A DNA stretch of 64,000 nt from Betaproteobacteria bacterium (lineage in GTDB: Bacteria > Pseudomonadota > Gammaproteobacteria > Burkholderiales > Casimicrobiaceae): positions 310,001-374,000 of the forward strand of contig JAAFJO010000003.1 of NCBI GenBank assembly GCA_013298145.1, read 5' to 3'. Both the position numbers and the translations under genes were made by a program. Positions 44,689 through 52,480 of the stretch are shown piece by piece (the stretch's first letter is position 1; the number at the start of each line of letters is the position of its first letter). Below the pieces are notes generated by a model. It saw nothing but the letters and a program-made list of their open reading frames with translations. It was not told the DNA's origin and did no database searches.

Positions 44689-44937
44689 TCACTTCAATTT
44701 CGCCGCAACTGCTTTCTCGCGGATCTTCGGAATGACGAAGTCGATGTCAGCGACGTCGGGCGACGCTAGTAGGTCGGTAATGCTTTCGCGCTGGCCCGTA
44801 AGCCGTTTGTATTCTTCGATGGAAAGCAGCACGTGCGCAGGACGACCGCGATCAGTAATGATGACGGGGCCGTTGAGCGATGCGGCTTTGGCGCGGCTTG
44901 CGTCTTGATTAAATTCGCGACTGGATAGCGTGATCAA
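44689..44937 (-). CDS. Phd/YefM-family antitoxin
   Basis: The 82-residue protein has the Phd/YefM fold: LSSREFNQDASRAKAASLNG at the N-terminus binds DNA, followed by PVIITDRGRPAHVLLSIEEY. The C-terminal region should wrap the VapC toxin. I start it at a TTG at 44937, preceded by AGGTG, because this gives the usual family start. A longer form from the ATG at 45012 would add 25 unlikely residues that run through the promoter palindrome. Confidence 0.82.
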   Translation of the reverse strand: MITLSSREFNQDASRAKAASLNGPVIITDRGRPAHVLLSIEEYKRLTGQRESITDLLASPDVADIDFVIPKIREKAVAAKLK

Positions 44938-44954
44938 GATTGCACCTCGTTTTA

Positions 44955-44997
44955 GTAGAAACGTCAAAACGCTAGCCAATTGTAGCAACGTTTCTAC
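44955..44997 (-). promoter_or_regulatory. Inverted repeat and promoter of the Phd-VapC pair
   Basis: Ten-base arms GTAGAAACGT and ACGTTTCTAC flank 23 bp that contain TACAAT on the minus strand, a good -10 box. The layout suits autorepression by the Phd-VapC complex. The -35 box is not clear. Confidence 0.55.
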
Positions 44998-45030
44998 TTT
45001 TGCAGTTTTCACTTATCTACCGACCCCGAA

Positions 45031-45053
45031 AGCGCGTTCAAGCCCGCGCCTAC
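45031..45053 (+). repeat. REP-like repeat, copy 2 (GC-rich family)
   Basis: The core AGCGCGTTCAAGCCCGCGCC, followed by TAC, is one member of the family also found at 41451, 50692 and 55131. Confidence 0.7.
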
Positions 45054-45062
45054 AAGCTTCAC

Positions 45063-46577
45063 CTACAGCCTGCGCAACTCTTCAATCACATCACTCGCCA
45101 CCGCGCGCTTGATGCCTCGCGACTTCATTTGATCGGCGGCTGCGCCGTGAAGCGCGACGCTGATTCGAGACGCGTCAAATGGCGCGTAGCCTTGAGCCAA
45201 TAGCGCGCCAATCATGCCGGCGAGCACGTCGCCCGTGCCAGCCGTGGCGAGGAGGGCGTTGCCAATGGTGTTGATGGAGGTCGCAGCGCCGTCATCTACA
45301 ACGGTGCCGGCTCCTTTAAGCGCGACGATGCCGCGGTAGCCTTTGGCCAAATCGCGCGCGGCGCGGATGCGATCATTTTGAACAGATGACGTCGAAGCGC
45401 CGAGCAAGCGCGCGGCTTCCGCGGGATGCGGCGTCAAGATCGTTGCTGCGTTTCGTGCGGCGCGTTGTTGAACGAGCGTTGCGAGCTCCGCTGATTCGGC
45501 GATGAGGTTCAGCGCGTCGGCATCGATCACGAGCGGAAGGTCTCGCATCAAATGCGCTTTGAGCACACGCACCGCGTTTCCCGAAACGCCCATGCCGCAG
45601 CCAACCACGAGCGCGGTGCATTCGTCGTTCGCCAAATCGCTGGCGGAGCGCATCATCACTTCCGGCATTTGTGGATCAACTTGCGGGTGAGGCTCAGCCA
45701 TCCAGCCGACTTTGACTTTGCCCGCGCCCATCCGCATCGCCGCGCGACTTGCAAGGAGCGCCGCTCCCCGCATGCCGTTTGCGCCGCCGATGATTGCGAG
45801 CGTGCCGTTTGTGCCTTTGTGTGCGTTTGCGCGCGTGGGGCGCATGAGGGCGCGCGCATCGTCTGCGTTGAAGCTCGTCATCGAATGCGCGACGACGCAA
45901 GCATCAAGATCGAGGGACGCCAAATGCAGCTCACCGACGTGATCAAGCGCCGCGCCGGTTAGGAGCCCAGGCTTTAGAGCGATGAAGGTGAGGGTGTGAT
46001 CTGCGTCGATCGCGGTATCGCCCACGAGCGCGCCGGTGTCGCCGGAAACGCCGCTGGGGATGTCAAGCGCGAGCACTTTTGTACCGTGCTCACGATGCTT
46101 GTTCGAAGTGCGTATTATCTCTGCGACGCCCGTCTCAATTGGGCGAGATAGTCCAATACCAAATAAACCGTCTACAATCCAATCTGGCCGCTTGCCCTCA
46201 ATAAATGAAGCATTAACAACGATTGACGTTGAAAACTCATGAACGCGTGACCACGCCGCTTTCGCATCCTGTCCGAATTTTTCCGGGTTTCCGCACATCA
46301 CAAGCGTTGGTTGGTAGCCCGCCGACGCAAGCTCCGCGGCGCAGGCTAGCGCATCACCGCCATTGTTTCCTGGCCCTACCAGCAGCGTGATGCGGGCATC
46401 CGGACTCGTGCGCGCGCGAAGAAACTCGAACGCCGCACGCCCGGCGCGGCGCATCATATCGACGTTCGCGTGTCGCGCTTCGACAGCGCGCACCTCTGCG
46501 CTCGTGAGCACTGGCGAGCCGCGCGGCGGCGATGGCATTGAGTTTTTGGGGAGCGACCTAAAATTCAACTCATTCAT
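45063..46577 (-). CDS. nnr: Bifunctional NAD(P)H-hydrate epimerase/dehydratase
   Basis: The 504-residue protein repairs damaged NAD(P)HX. The N-terminal epimerase domain (about 25-210) has LLVGPGNNGGDALACA near residue 70 and LDIPSGVSGDTGA near 150. The C-terminal ADP-dependent dehydratase domain (about 230-500) has ILTPHPAEAARLLG and ATAGTGDVLAGMIGALLAQG near 435. I chose the ATG at 46577; one at 46538 is also possible, and neither has a good ribosome site. It is divergent from the COG0523 gene with only 19 bp between starts. Confidence 0.9.
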   Translation of the reverse strand: MNELNFRSLPKNSMPSPPRGSPVLTSAEVRAVEARHANVDMMRRAGRAAFEFLRARTSPDARITLLVGPGNNGGDALACAAELASAGYQPTLVMCGNPEKFGQDAKAAWSRVHEFSTSIVVNASFIEGKRPDWIVDGLFGIGLSRPIETGVAEIIRTSNKHREHGTKVLALDIPSGVSGDTGALVGDTAIDADHTLTFIALKPGLLTGAALDHVGELHLASLDLDACVVAHSMTSFNADDARALMRPTRANAHKGTNGTLAIIGGANGMRGAALLASRAAMRMGAGKVKVGWMAEPHPQVDPQMPEVMMRSASDLANDECTALVVGCGMGVSGNAVRVLKAHLMRDLPLVIDADALNLIAESAELATLVQQRAARNAATILTPHPAEAARLLGASTSSVQNDRIRAARDLAKGYRGIVALKGAGTVVDDGAATSINTIGNALLATAGTGDVLAGMIGALLAQGYAPFDASRISVALHGAAADQMKSRGIKRAVASDVIEELRRL

Positions 46578-46596
46578 TGTTGAGAGATTAGCGCAG

Positions 46597-47688
46597 ATGT
46601 CCACCAAAGCCGAAGCCGCCAAAAAAGCCGCCGAAAAAGAAGCTCAAAACTGGGGTGTTGCCGATGGCGAACCCGTGCCGGTGACGATTCTGACGGGCTT
46701 TCTCGGTGCGGGCAAAACGACGCTCTTGAACCGAATTCTTAAGGAAAATCACGGTGAGAAAATCGCGGTGATCGAGAACGAATTCGGCGAAGAGGGCGTG
46801 GATAACGAAATTCTTGCTGACACCAAAGAGCAAATCGTTGAGATGAATAACGGCTGCATCTGTTGCACCGTTCGCGGCGATCTGATTCGAATTCTCAACA
46901 ATCTCTACAAGCGCCGTGCGAAAGGCGAACTCAAATTTGATCGCGTGATGATCGAGACGACGGGCATGGCCGATCCAGCGCCAGTCGCACAAACATTCTT
47001 CGCTGACGAGAAAGTGAATGAGCGATATTTGCTCGACGCGGTGATCACTGTGGTTGACGCAAAGCACGGCGTGAAACAACTCGAAGAATTCACCGAAGCG
47101 CAGCAACAGGCGGCGTTTGCGGATCGATTGCTCGTATCAAAAACCGATCAAACGAGTGAAGAAGAAACACAGAAGTTGATGGAGCGCTTGCGCAAGTTCA
47201 ATGTGCGCGCCCCGATCAAGAAAGTGCACTTTGGCGAAACGCCGATCAAAGAGTTGCTCGATATTCGCGGATTCAATTTGAACGCGATTCTTGAGATCCA
47301 ACCGGATTTCTTGACGAATGACGATCACGAACACCACGACGAAGTTCACAGCTTCTACATCAAGAGCGAACGCCCACTCGACGTGCGCAAAGTGGATCGC
47401 TACATCAGCTCGCTCATCAATTTGTACGGCGAACAAATGCTTCGCTACAAAGGCATTTTGAACATCAAGGGCGAACCGCGTCGCGTCGTTTTCCAAGGCG
47501 TACACATGATGGCAGGCTTCGATTTCGCGAGCGAGTGGAAAGAAGACCAAAAGCGCGAAAGCACAGTCGTCTTCATCGGCCGCAAACTGCCTGAAGCGCT
47601 TTTCCGCGAGCTCTTCGAGGATTGCTACGCGACTGAAGCTACGCCGGATGACGTGAAGGCGTATGCGGCGGGGAGTGTTGCTGGGTGA
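46597..47688 (+). CDS. COG0523/CobW-family GTPase, probable metal chaperone
   Basis: The 363-residue protein is a P-loop GTPase of the CobW/ZNG1/YeiR group. It has GFLGAGKTTLLNR near residue 33, the metal-binding GCICCTVRGDL near 83, the guanine base motif SKTDQ near 180, and a CobW C-terminal domain after a histidine-rich linker (DDHEHHDEVH near 240). The CxCC motif and His cluster point to zinc or another transition metal, but the client protein is unknown. Upstream in-frame ATGs lie inside the divergent nnr gene and are unlikely. Confidence 0.88.
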   Translation: MSTKAEAAKKAAEKEAQNWGVADGEPVPVTILTGFLGAGKTTLLNRILKENHGEKIAVIENEFGEEGVDNEILADTKEQIVEMNNGCICCTVRGDLIRILNNLYKRRAKGELKFDRVMIETTGMADPAPVAQTFFADEKVNERYLLDAVITVVDAKHGVKQLEEFTEAQQQAAFADRLLVSKTDQTSEEETQKLMERLRKFNVRAPIKKVHFGETPIKELLDIRGFNLNAILEIQPDFLTNDDHEHHDEVHSFYIKSERPLDVRKVDRYISSLINLYGEQMLRYKGILNIKGEPRRVVFQGVHMMAGFDFASEWKEDQKRESTVVFIGRKLPEALFRELFEDCYATEATPDDVKAYAAGSVAG

Positions 47689-47808
47689 TTGCGCGCTCGA
47701 ACGGCTTTGTGAGAACACAGTTCGCGTAGAGGCGGCAATCACTGAAGCGGACTCTAGGCTTAAGGCGACCGTGGTCGCACGACTCGCCTTCCTCGGGTTC
47801 CGCGTCGT

Positions 47809-48360
47809 CTAGGAGCCGCGGCTCTCGTTGTAAGCCGTGTATATCCGACGCGCGACCTCTTCCGGCGTAATCATCGATGTATCGACCACCAGGTCGTAAT
47901 TTTTGTGATTTCGCAGCTCCACACCGTAGAGATTGCCAAAGCGCTCTTGCTCGAGTTTTTGGCGAGATAGGTTGTTTTCGATCGCTGCCTCAACGGACGC
48001 GTGAGTTTCCTCAGCACGAGCAGCATTAAACACACGCTCCCCAGCGATTCCAGGCGAGACGGTCAAAAACACCTTAAACGCCTGTGGAATGAAATGCCAC
48101 GCTAGCCTTGAATCCATAATGAACTGATCGCGAGTCTTGCCCAGTTCAATCGTGCCCTGATCGATTTGGTCATCGACCGAACGATCCTTGGCGGAGCGCT
48201 CGTTGAGCTCTAGCGTTGTGATGCCGAGCTTGGTCGCAATGCTGCGCTGAATGCTGCCTGTGGAGAGCAACTCGAAACCCGTGAGCTGCGCGAGCAACTT
48301 CCCAACGGCCGATTTGCCGCTACCAATGTCTCCCGAGAGCGTGATAATTGCTTTTTTCAT
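47809..48360 (-). CDS. Cytidylate kinase-like P-loop kinase
   Basis: The 183-residue protein starts with IITLSGDIGSGKSAVGKLLA, a P-loop like that of archaeal-type CMP kinases, and continues with GFELLSTGSIQRSIA, DSRLAWHF and RQKLEQERFGNLYGVE. It is clearly different from the true Cmk at 54341, so it is a second, family-related kinase with an unproven substrate. I start it at the ATG at 48360; an ATG at 48585 adds 75 residues with no similarity. Confidence 0.75.
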   Translation of the reverse strand: MKKAIITLSGDIGSGKSAVGKLLAQLTGFELLSTGSIQRSIATKLGITTLELNERSAKDRSVDDQIDQGTIELGKTRDQFIMDSRLAWHFIPQAFKVFLTVSPGIAGERVFNAARAEETHASVEAAIENNLSRQKLEQERFGNLYGVELRNHKNYDLVVDTSMITPEEVARRIYTAYNESRGS

Positions 48361-48689
48361 GAGCCTGCTATTTTGGCGCATTGCAGCGTCGGCGGATGCG
48401 ATTTGAGCCGCTCCAGAGGACACATGCGCAACTTTGAATGCGACTGAAGTCAACGCGGGTAACAATAAAGTGAAGCGAAAGCCGCCACTGAACTTGACTT
48501 TTCGCGTTTGAGTATCTGCACACGTGTGGCGCGCTCTTCGGATCGCATCAGCGCGGGACAGACCGAGGATTTCGTGTCGAGCCAAGTAAAGAATTCAACA
48601 TGCGAATCGGTTGGTTCTTAGCTGGCCGCCACACAGCCCCGTTGGTGATTGCGTCGCACCGCAGCTTGGATCAAGCTTGCGAGTCGCGG
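48361..48689. other. Intergenic region without recognisable features
   Basis: These 329 bp lie upstream of the kinase-like gene and downstream of the YdeI-like gene. Both genes are on the minus strand. I see no gene, hairpin or clear promoter. Confidence 0.4.
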
Positions 48690-49172
48690 TCAAGGAATCG
48701 TTGAGAGAATGTTGAGGACTTCTTCAACGCGTCGCTTAACCGTAGAGTCTGACTTGGCCTGCGCGATTCGATATGCAAGCCCTCGGCGTTTTCCGGGACT
48801 GAGATTTCGCCAAGCCATCTGCAATTGGGGCCTCGCGACAAGTGCATGCTCCAGTGCAAGCGGTACATCGACACGATCTTGATCGTCTATCACGAATCTC
48901 ATTACCAGTAGGTCGCCTATGCGTGCGCCACTGCCCTTCCGCACGGCGGCTGAAACGATGAAGTAGTGACGGCCGTCGCCGCTGGGCATCCATGCACCTG
49001 CCACAGGAATGTCAGCGATTTCGCCACGGACGCGCAGGCGCGGGTAATCGCGCAGCGGCAGTTCCCTGGCTAAGCGCGTCGGTAGAAACAGCACCTGATA
49101 CCAAATCACGCGCGATTTGCCGACGCCGTGCCTAGTAAGAGGCGCTTCGATTTCGTGCGTGTAAAACGACAT
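48690..49172 (-). CDS. DUF1905/YdeI-OmpD-associated-like protein
   Basis: The 160-residue soluble protein has a DUF1905-like beta domain (about 40-110: LRVRGEIADIPVAGAWMPS, GARIGDLLVMRFVID) and a C-terminal helical YdeI/OmpD-associated segment (about 115-160: LSPGKRRGLAYRIAQAKSD). Family members are linked to stress or bacteriocin tolerance, but no enzymatic role is known. It is 34 bp downstream of the SRPBCC gene and may be co-transcribed with it. Confidence 0.65.
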   Translation of the reverse strand: MSFYTHEIEAPLTRHGVGKSRVIWYQVLFLPTRLARELPLRDYPRLRVRGEIADIPVAGAWMPSGDGRHYFIVSAAVRKGSGARIGDLLVMRFVIDDQDRVDVPLALEHALVARPQLQMAWRNLSPGKRRGLAYRIAQAKSDSTVKRRVEEVLNILSTIP

Positions 49173-49206
49173 TGCTTTTTGATCTATCCGCGCATCAGGT
49201 GACTGC

Positions 49207-49776
49207 TCAGGCAGTCGGATTGACCGGGTTACCGACGTAGGTCAGGAATGGCGGTTCGGAGTAGCGCTTCAAGCCTTGGAGATCCTTCAAGTGCATCTTG
49301 CGAGTCCAACGCACGACGCCCGCAACGCGGAGGATTACGTTAAAGGGCCGGGACAGCGTATTCTCGAAGCTCAAACGCACCTCAGTACGATTTGCGCTCA
49401 ATGGCACGAAGTCGAATCGCAACCGGGGTTTCTGCGGCGGGCCTTTACTAAACAGGGCTAGTTCGACGGCTCGCCCATCAATTAGGCGCGTGACTTCCTG
49501 GTGTCCAAAGCGCTTTCCCTTAGAGAAAAAGACAGTCCTAGCGCCGACCTCGCCGTCTCGGTTTTCACACGAGCAGGTCGCCCCGGTCTCGCTGGGCCAC
49601 GCTGACCACTCCATCAGGCGAGCCTGTAGTCGAGTGTTGTCGTACAGCTTTTCCGGCGCCGCATCAATAATGAGAGCCTCGGTATAGCTAACCTTGGTGG
49701 GCATGCGCCAAATGAGTAACGCTAGCGCGATCACTAACGTAACGAGCAGAACGATGGACGCGACTGTTACAGGCAT
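49207..49776 (-). CDS. SRPBCC-family membrane-anchored protein
   Basis: The 189-residue protein starts at an ATG preceded by GGAG. One N-terminal hydrophobic helix (SIVLLVTLVIALALLIW) precedes an SRPBCC/polyketide cyclase-like ligand-binding domain (IDAAPEKLYDNTR, RLMEWSAWP, LRFDFVPLSANRTEVRLSF). The ligand is unknown. The gene is divergent from a MarR regulator with a palindrome between them, which suggests regulation by that protein. Confidence 0.7.
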   Translation of the reverse strand: MPVTVASIVLLVTLVIALALLIWRMPTKVSYTEALIIDAAPEKLYDNTRLQARLMEWSAWPSETGATCSCENRDGEVGARTVFFSKGKRFGHQEVTRLIDGRAVELALFSKGPPQKPRLRFDFVPLSANRTEVRLSFENTLSRPFNVILRVAGVVRWTRKMHLKDLQGLKRYSEPPFLTYVGNPVNPTA

Positions 49777-49837
49777 ACACAAAAACTCCGTAATAAGAAA
49801 AAGTCGCCCACAGCCAGGCAGGCGATGTATTCTACTC

Positions 49838-49852
49838 ATCAAGTATCTTGAT
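49838..49852. promoter_or_regulatory. Predicted MarR operator
   Basis: The perfect palindrome ATCAAG-TAT-CTTGAT lies between the divergent SRPBCC and MarR genes. It resembles the ATCTTGAT-type half-sites seen for many MarR regulators. It is 23 bp before the MarR start, so it may repress both directions. Confidence 0.6.
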
Positions 49853-49875
49853 CGTCAAACAATACTGGAGACGCA

Positions 49876-50376
49876 ATGACCGACCTCGGAAACCAACAAA
49901 GCCCCGCTGCAAAGGTGTCGAGACGACAGACCGAAGGGGGTGACATCGTCGGAGCCTGCCGACGCCTTCACGCCGCAATTGATCGCTTAGACGAGTTTGC
50001 AGCAAACGTGGCGGGCGTGAGCCGCAGCGATTTACGATGCCTGAACCTGCTTGAGTTTGGACCTTTGCGGGCTACAACCATCGCAGAACAGCTAAACCTC
50101 GCAACGGGCAGCGTGACCGCCCTTATCGACCGCCTCGAGGCGAAGTCCCTAGTGACGCGCGTTCGAGAGGGGAGCGACCGTAGGGTTGTAAAGGTAAAGG
50201 CCACCGAAAAGGTGTTCGAGCTGATTGGTCCAGTCTACCTAGGCTTTTCCAATGAGCTCCGGCAGCTGATCAAAACCTATCCTCTCGCCCGGCAGCGCTT
50301 GGCGGTACAGCACTTAATCGATGTAGCTAAGACGTGCGAACAGGAGTTGGTCAAACGCAACACGATGTCTGGATGA
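49876..50376 (+). CDS. MarR-family transcriptional regulator
   Basis: The 166-residue protein has the MarR winged helix (about 50-125: DLRCLNLLEFGPLRATTIAE, LATGSVTALIDRLEAKSLV) with the wing residues VREGSDRRVVKV. GGAG lies six bases before the ATG. The divergent SRPBCC gene and palindrome make that gene the likely target. Confidence 0.85.
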   Translation: MTDLGNQQSPAAKVSRRQTEGGDIVGACRRLHAAIDRLDEFAANVAGVSRSDLRCLNLLEFGPLRATTIAEQLNLATGSVTALIDRLEAKSLVTRVREGSDRRVVKVKATEKVFELIGPVYLGFSNELRQLIKTYPLARQRLAVQHLIDVAKTCEQELVKRNTMSG

Positions 50377-50731
50377 GCGTCGTCGCATCTTGACACGCCG
50401 CAGAGTAATTGTGTCGGCAAGATTCGCTAGAGCGGCGTTTGCGGGTTGGCATCTGCTCGCTCAAACCGAGCGTTCAACGCTCTCGTGATCGCACTAAATT
50501 TTGCTGGCCGCGATTTTTTTGCGCCGGAACGCCGACAAAATCGAGTAACGTCGGCTTTGCCTTACTCTTCACCCCTGTTTTCGCAAAGTAAGTTGCGGAT
50601 GCTGCTAGCGATGAGTCTCCTTTTGACTCGGTGCTAACCAGATAGACCGGGATCAACGTCGCTTTGGCTGGCGAATCGATAGCGTGGATACAGCGCGGTC
50701 AAGCCCGCGCCCAAAAGGTGCTGAGCGAAAG
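50377..50731. other. Intergenic region downstream of paaK with REP-like repeat
   Basis: The 355-bp gap between convergent marR and paaK contains REP-like copy 3 (50692-50711) and ~40 bp before it that resemble the flank of copy 4 at 55131. No gene or strong terminator is recognised. Confidence 0.45.
50692..50711 (+). repeat. REP-like repeat, copy 3 (GC-rich family)
   Basis: The core is AGCGCGGTCAAGCCCGCGCC. Together with its left flank (GCTTTGGCTGGCGAATCGAT at 50661) it resembles the unit at 55104-55150. Confidence 0.7.
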
Positions 50732-52039
50732 CTACTTCGCCCGCTTATCGACCACTCGCTTCGCCTTACCCAAACTGCGCTCAATCCCGCCTGGCGCTAC
50801 CAGCTCGACTTTTGCGCTGACGCCGATCAGTTCTTTCATTCGATGTGCGAGCGTCTCTGCTGCGCGATTGCGCGCCTCGGCACCTACGCCTGCGAGATCG
50901 GGAGCAACTTCAACGCGCACGGTCAGTTCGTCCAAATGGTTCGGGCGCGTAATCTCGCACAGGTAATGCGGCGCGAGCTCCGGTTGTTTAAGGATCAGCT
51001 CTTCGATTTGCGTGGGGAACACGTTGACGCCGCGAATGATCATCATGTCGTCGCTGCGGCCGGTGATTTTCGCCATGCGGCGCATGCTGCGCGAGGTGGG
51101 CGGGAGCAGGCGAGTGAGATCGCGAGTCCGGTAGCGGATCACTGGCATCGCTTCTTTGGAAAGGCTCGTGAACACCAGCTCGCCTTCGCTGCCATCGGGC
51201 AGCACGTCACCGGTGTTGGGATCAATGATTTCGGGGTAGAAGTGATCTTCCCAAATCACGGGGCCGTCTTTGCTCTCGATGCATTCGTTGGCAACGCCTG
51301 GGCCCATCACTTCCGAAAGGCCGTAAATATCGACGGCGTCGATACCCATGCGCTTTTCGATGTCGAGCCGCATCGCATGGGTCCACGGCTCCGCGCCAAA
51401 GATTCCGATTTTTAGCGACGATGCCGCGGGATCAAGCCCTTGTTTGGCGAATTCTTCCGCGAGCGCAAGGCAATAGCTCGGCGTCACCATGATGACATCG
51501 GGCTTGAAATCAGTGATGAGCTGCACTTGCTTTTCGCTCTGTCCGCCGCTCATCGGAATCACTGTGCAGCCTAATCGTTCAACGCCGTAATGCGCGCCTA
51601 GTCCGCCTGTGAAGAGGCCGTAGCCATAGGCCACGTGCACGATATCGCCGGGTTCACCACCGGATGCGCGAATGCTGCGAGCCATCAAATCGGCCCACGT
51701 ATCGATGTCATTTTTCGTATAGCCGACGACCGTTGGTTTGCCAGTGGTTCCGCTCGATGCATGTACGCGCGAGATTTGGGTGCGCGGCACGGCGAACATG
51801 CCGAACGGGTAATTGGCGCGAAGATCGTGCTTCGTAGTGAAGGGGAATTTCGCCAGATCGGAGAGCGTTTTACAGTCGCTCGGGTGGACGCCTTTGACAT
51901 CGAAGGCCGCTTTGTAATGCGGCACGTTGTCATAGGCGTGCTGCAAGCTCCATTGCAGGCGCTTAAGCTGGAGCGCAGCGATTTCATCGCGAGACGCACG
52001 CTCGATCGCGTGAAGCGGAGTAGGGGATTTTGTTGGCAT
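50732..52039 (-). CDS. paaK: Phenylacetate-CoA ligase
   Basis: The 435-residue adenylate-forming enzyme activates phenylacetate to phenylacetyl-CoA, the first step of aerobic phenylacetate degradation. It has YDNVPHYKAAFD at residues about 35-46, the P-loop-like SSGTTGKPTVVGYT near 98, YGLSEVMGPG near 240 and the C-terminal ITGRSDDMMIIRGVNVFPTQ hinge near 330. paaI and paaH lie just upstream on the same strand, so this is part of a phenylacetate operon, but the ring-epoxidase genes are not in the window. Confidence 0.93.
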   Translation of the reverse strand: MPTKSPTPLHAIERASRDEIAALQLKRLQWSLQHAYDNVPHYKAAFDVKGVHPSDCKTLSDLAKFPFTTKHDLRANYPFGMFAVPRTQISRVHASSGTTGKPTVVGYTKNDIDTWADLMARSIRASGGEPGDIVHVAYGYGLFTGGLGAHYGVERLGCTVIPMSGGQSEKQVQLITDFKPDVIMVTPSYCLALAEEFAKQGLDPAASSLKIGIFGAEPWTHAMRLDIEKRMGIDAVDIYGLSEVMGPGVANECIESKDGPVIWEDHFYPEIIDPNTGDVLPDGSEGELVFTSLSKEAMPVIRYRTRDLTRLLPPTSRSMRRMAKITGRSDDMMIIRGVNVFPTQIEELILKQPELAPHYLCEITRPNHLDELTVRVEVAPDLAGVGAEARNRAAETLAHRMKELIGVSAKVELVAPGGIERSLGKAKRVVDKRAK

Positions 52040-52048
52040 CGCTAGTCG

Positions 52049-52480
52049 CTATTTCTGAATCACTTCGCCTTGAATGCGTGCGCTTTTCCCTCGGAAGAGC
52101 GCAATCACATCGCCATTTTGATTAGTCAATTTCACGTCGTAAACGCCGCTGCGTCCGCGAAGCGTTTGTTCAACACACATTGCAACCAGCGTGTCGCCCA
52201 ATTTCGCGGGCGCGAGCAGCTCAATCGAGAATCCGCTTGCGACAGTCGTCGCGTTGTAGCTATTACACCCGTAGGCGAATGCCGTATCGCAGAGCAGCGC
52301 CATGTAGCCGCCGTGGCAAATGTTGTGGCCGTTGACCATATCTTGCCGCACAACCATCGAAACGGTTGCAGAACCAAGTGCCACTTGCTCGATCTTGATG
52401 CCTAGCGCATGCGCGACGTGATCGCGAGAAAACATCGCATCGGCAACATCCTGCGGTGATGGCTGCGCCTCACTCGCCAT
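52049..52480 (-). CDS. paaI: Hydroxyphenylacetyl-CoA thioesterase PaaI
   Basis: The 143-residue hot-dog fold thioesterase shows the family motif GHNICHGGYMALLCDTAFAY near residue 50. PaaI removes dead-end CoA thioesters during phenylacetate degradation. I start it at the ATG at 52480, which overlaps the end of paaH by 11 bp, because the family begins here. The end is 9 bp before paaK. Confidence 0.88.
   Translation of the reverse strand: MASEAQPSPQDVADAMFSRDHVAHALGIKIEQVALGSATVSMVVRQDMVNGHNICHGGYMALLCDTAFAYGCNSYNATTVASGFSIELLAPAKLGDTLVAMCVEQTLRGRSGVYDVKLTNQNGDVIALFRGKSARIQGEVIQK

Noticed and set aside
50684..51415. Long plus-strand frame of 243 codons
   Set aside because: It is antisense to paaK, which has complete family motifs on the other strand.
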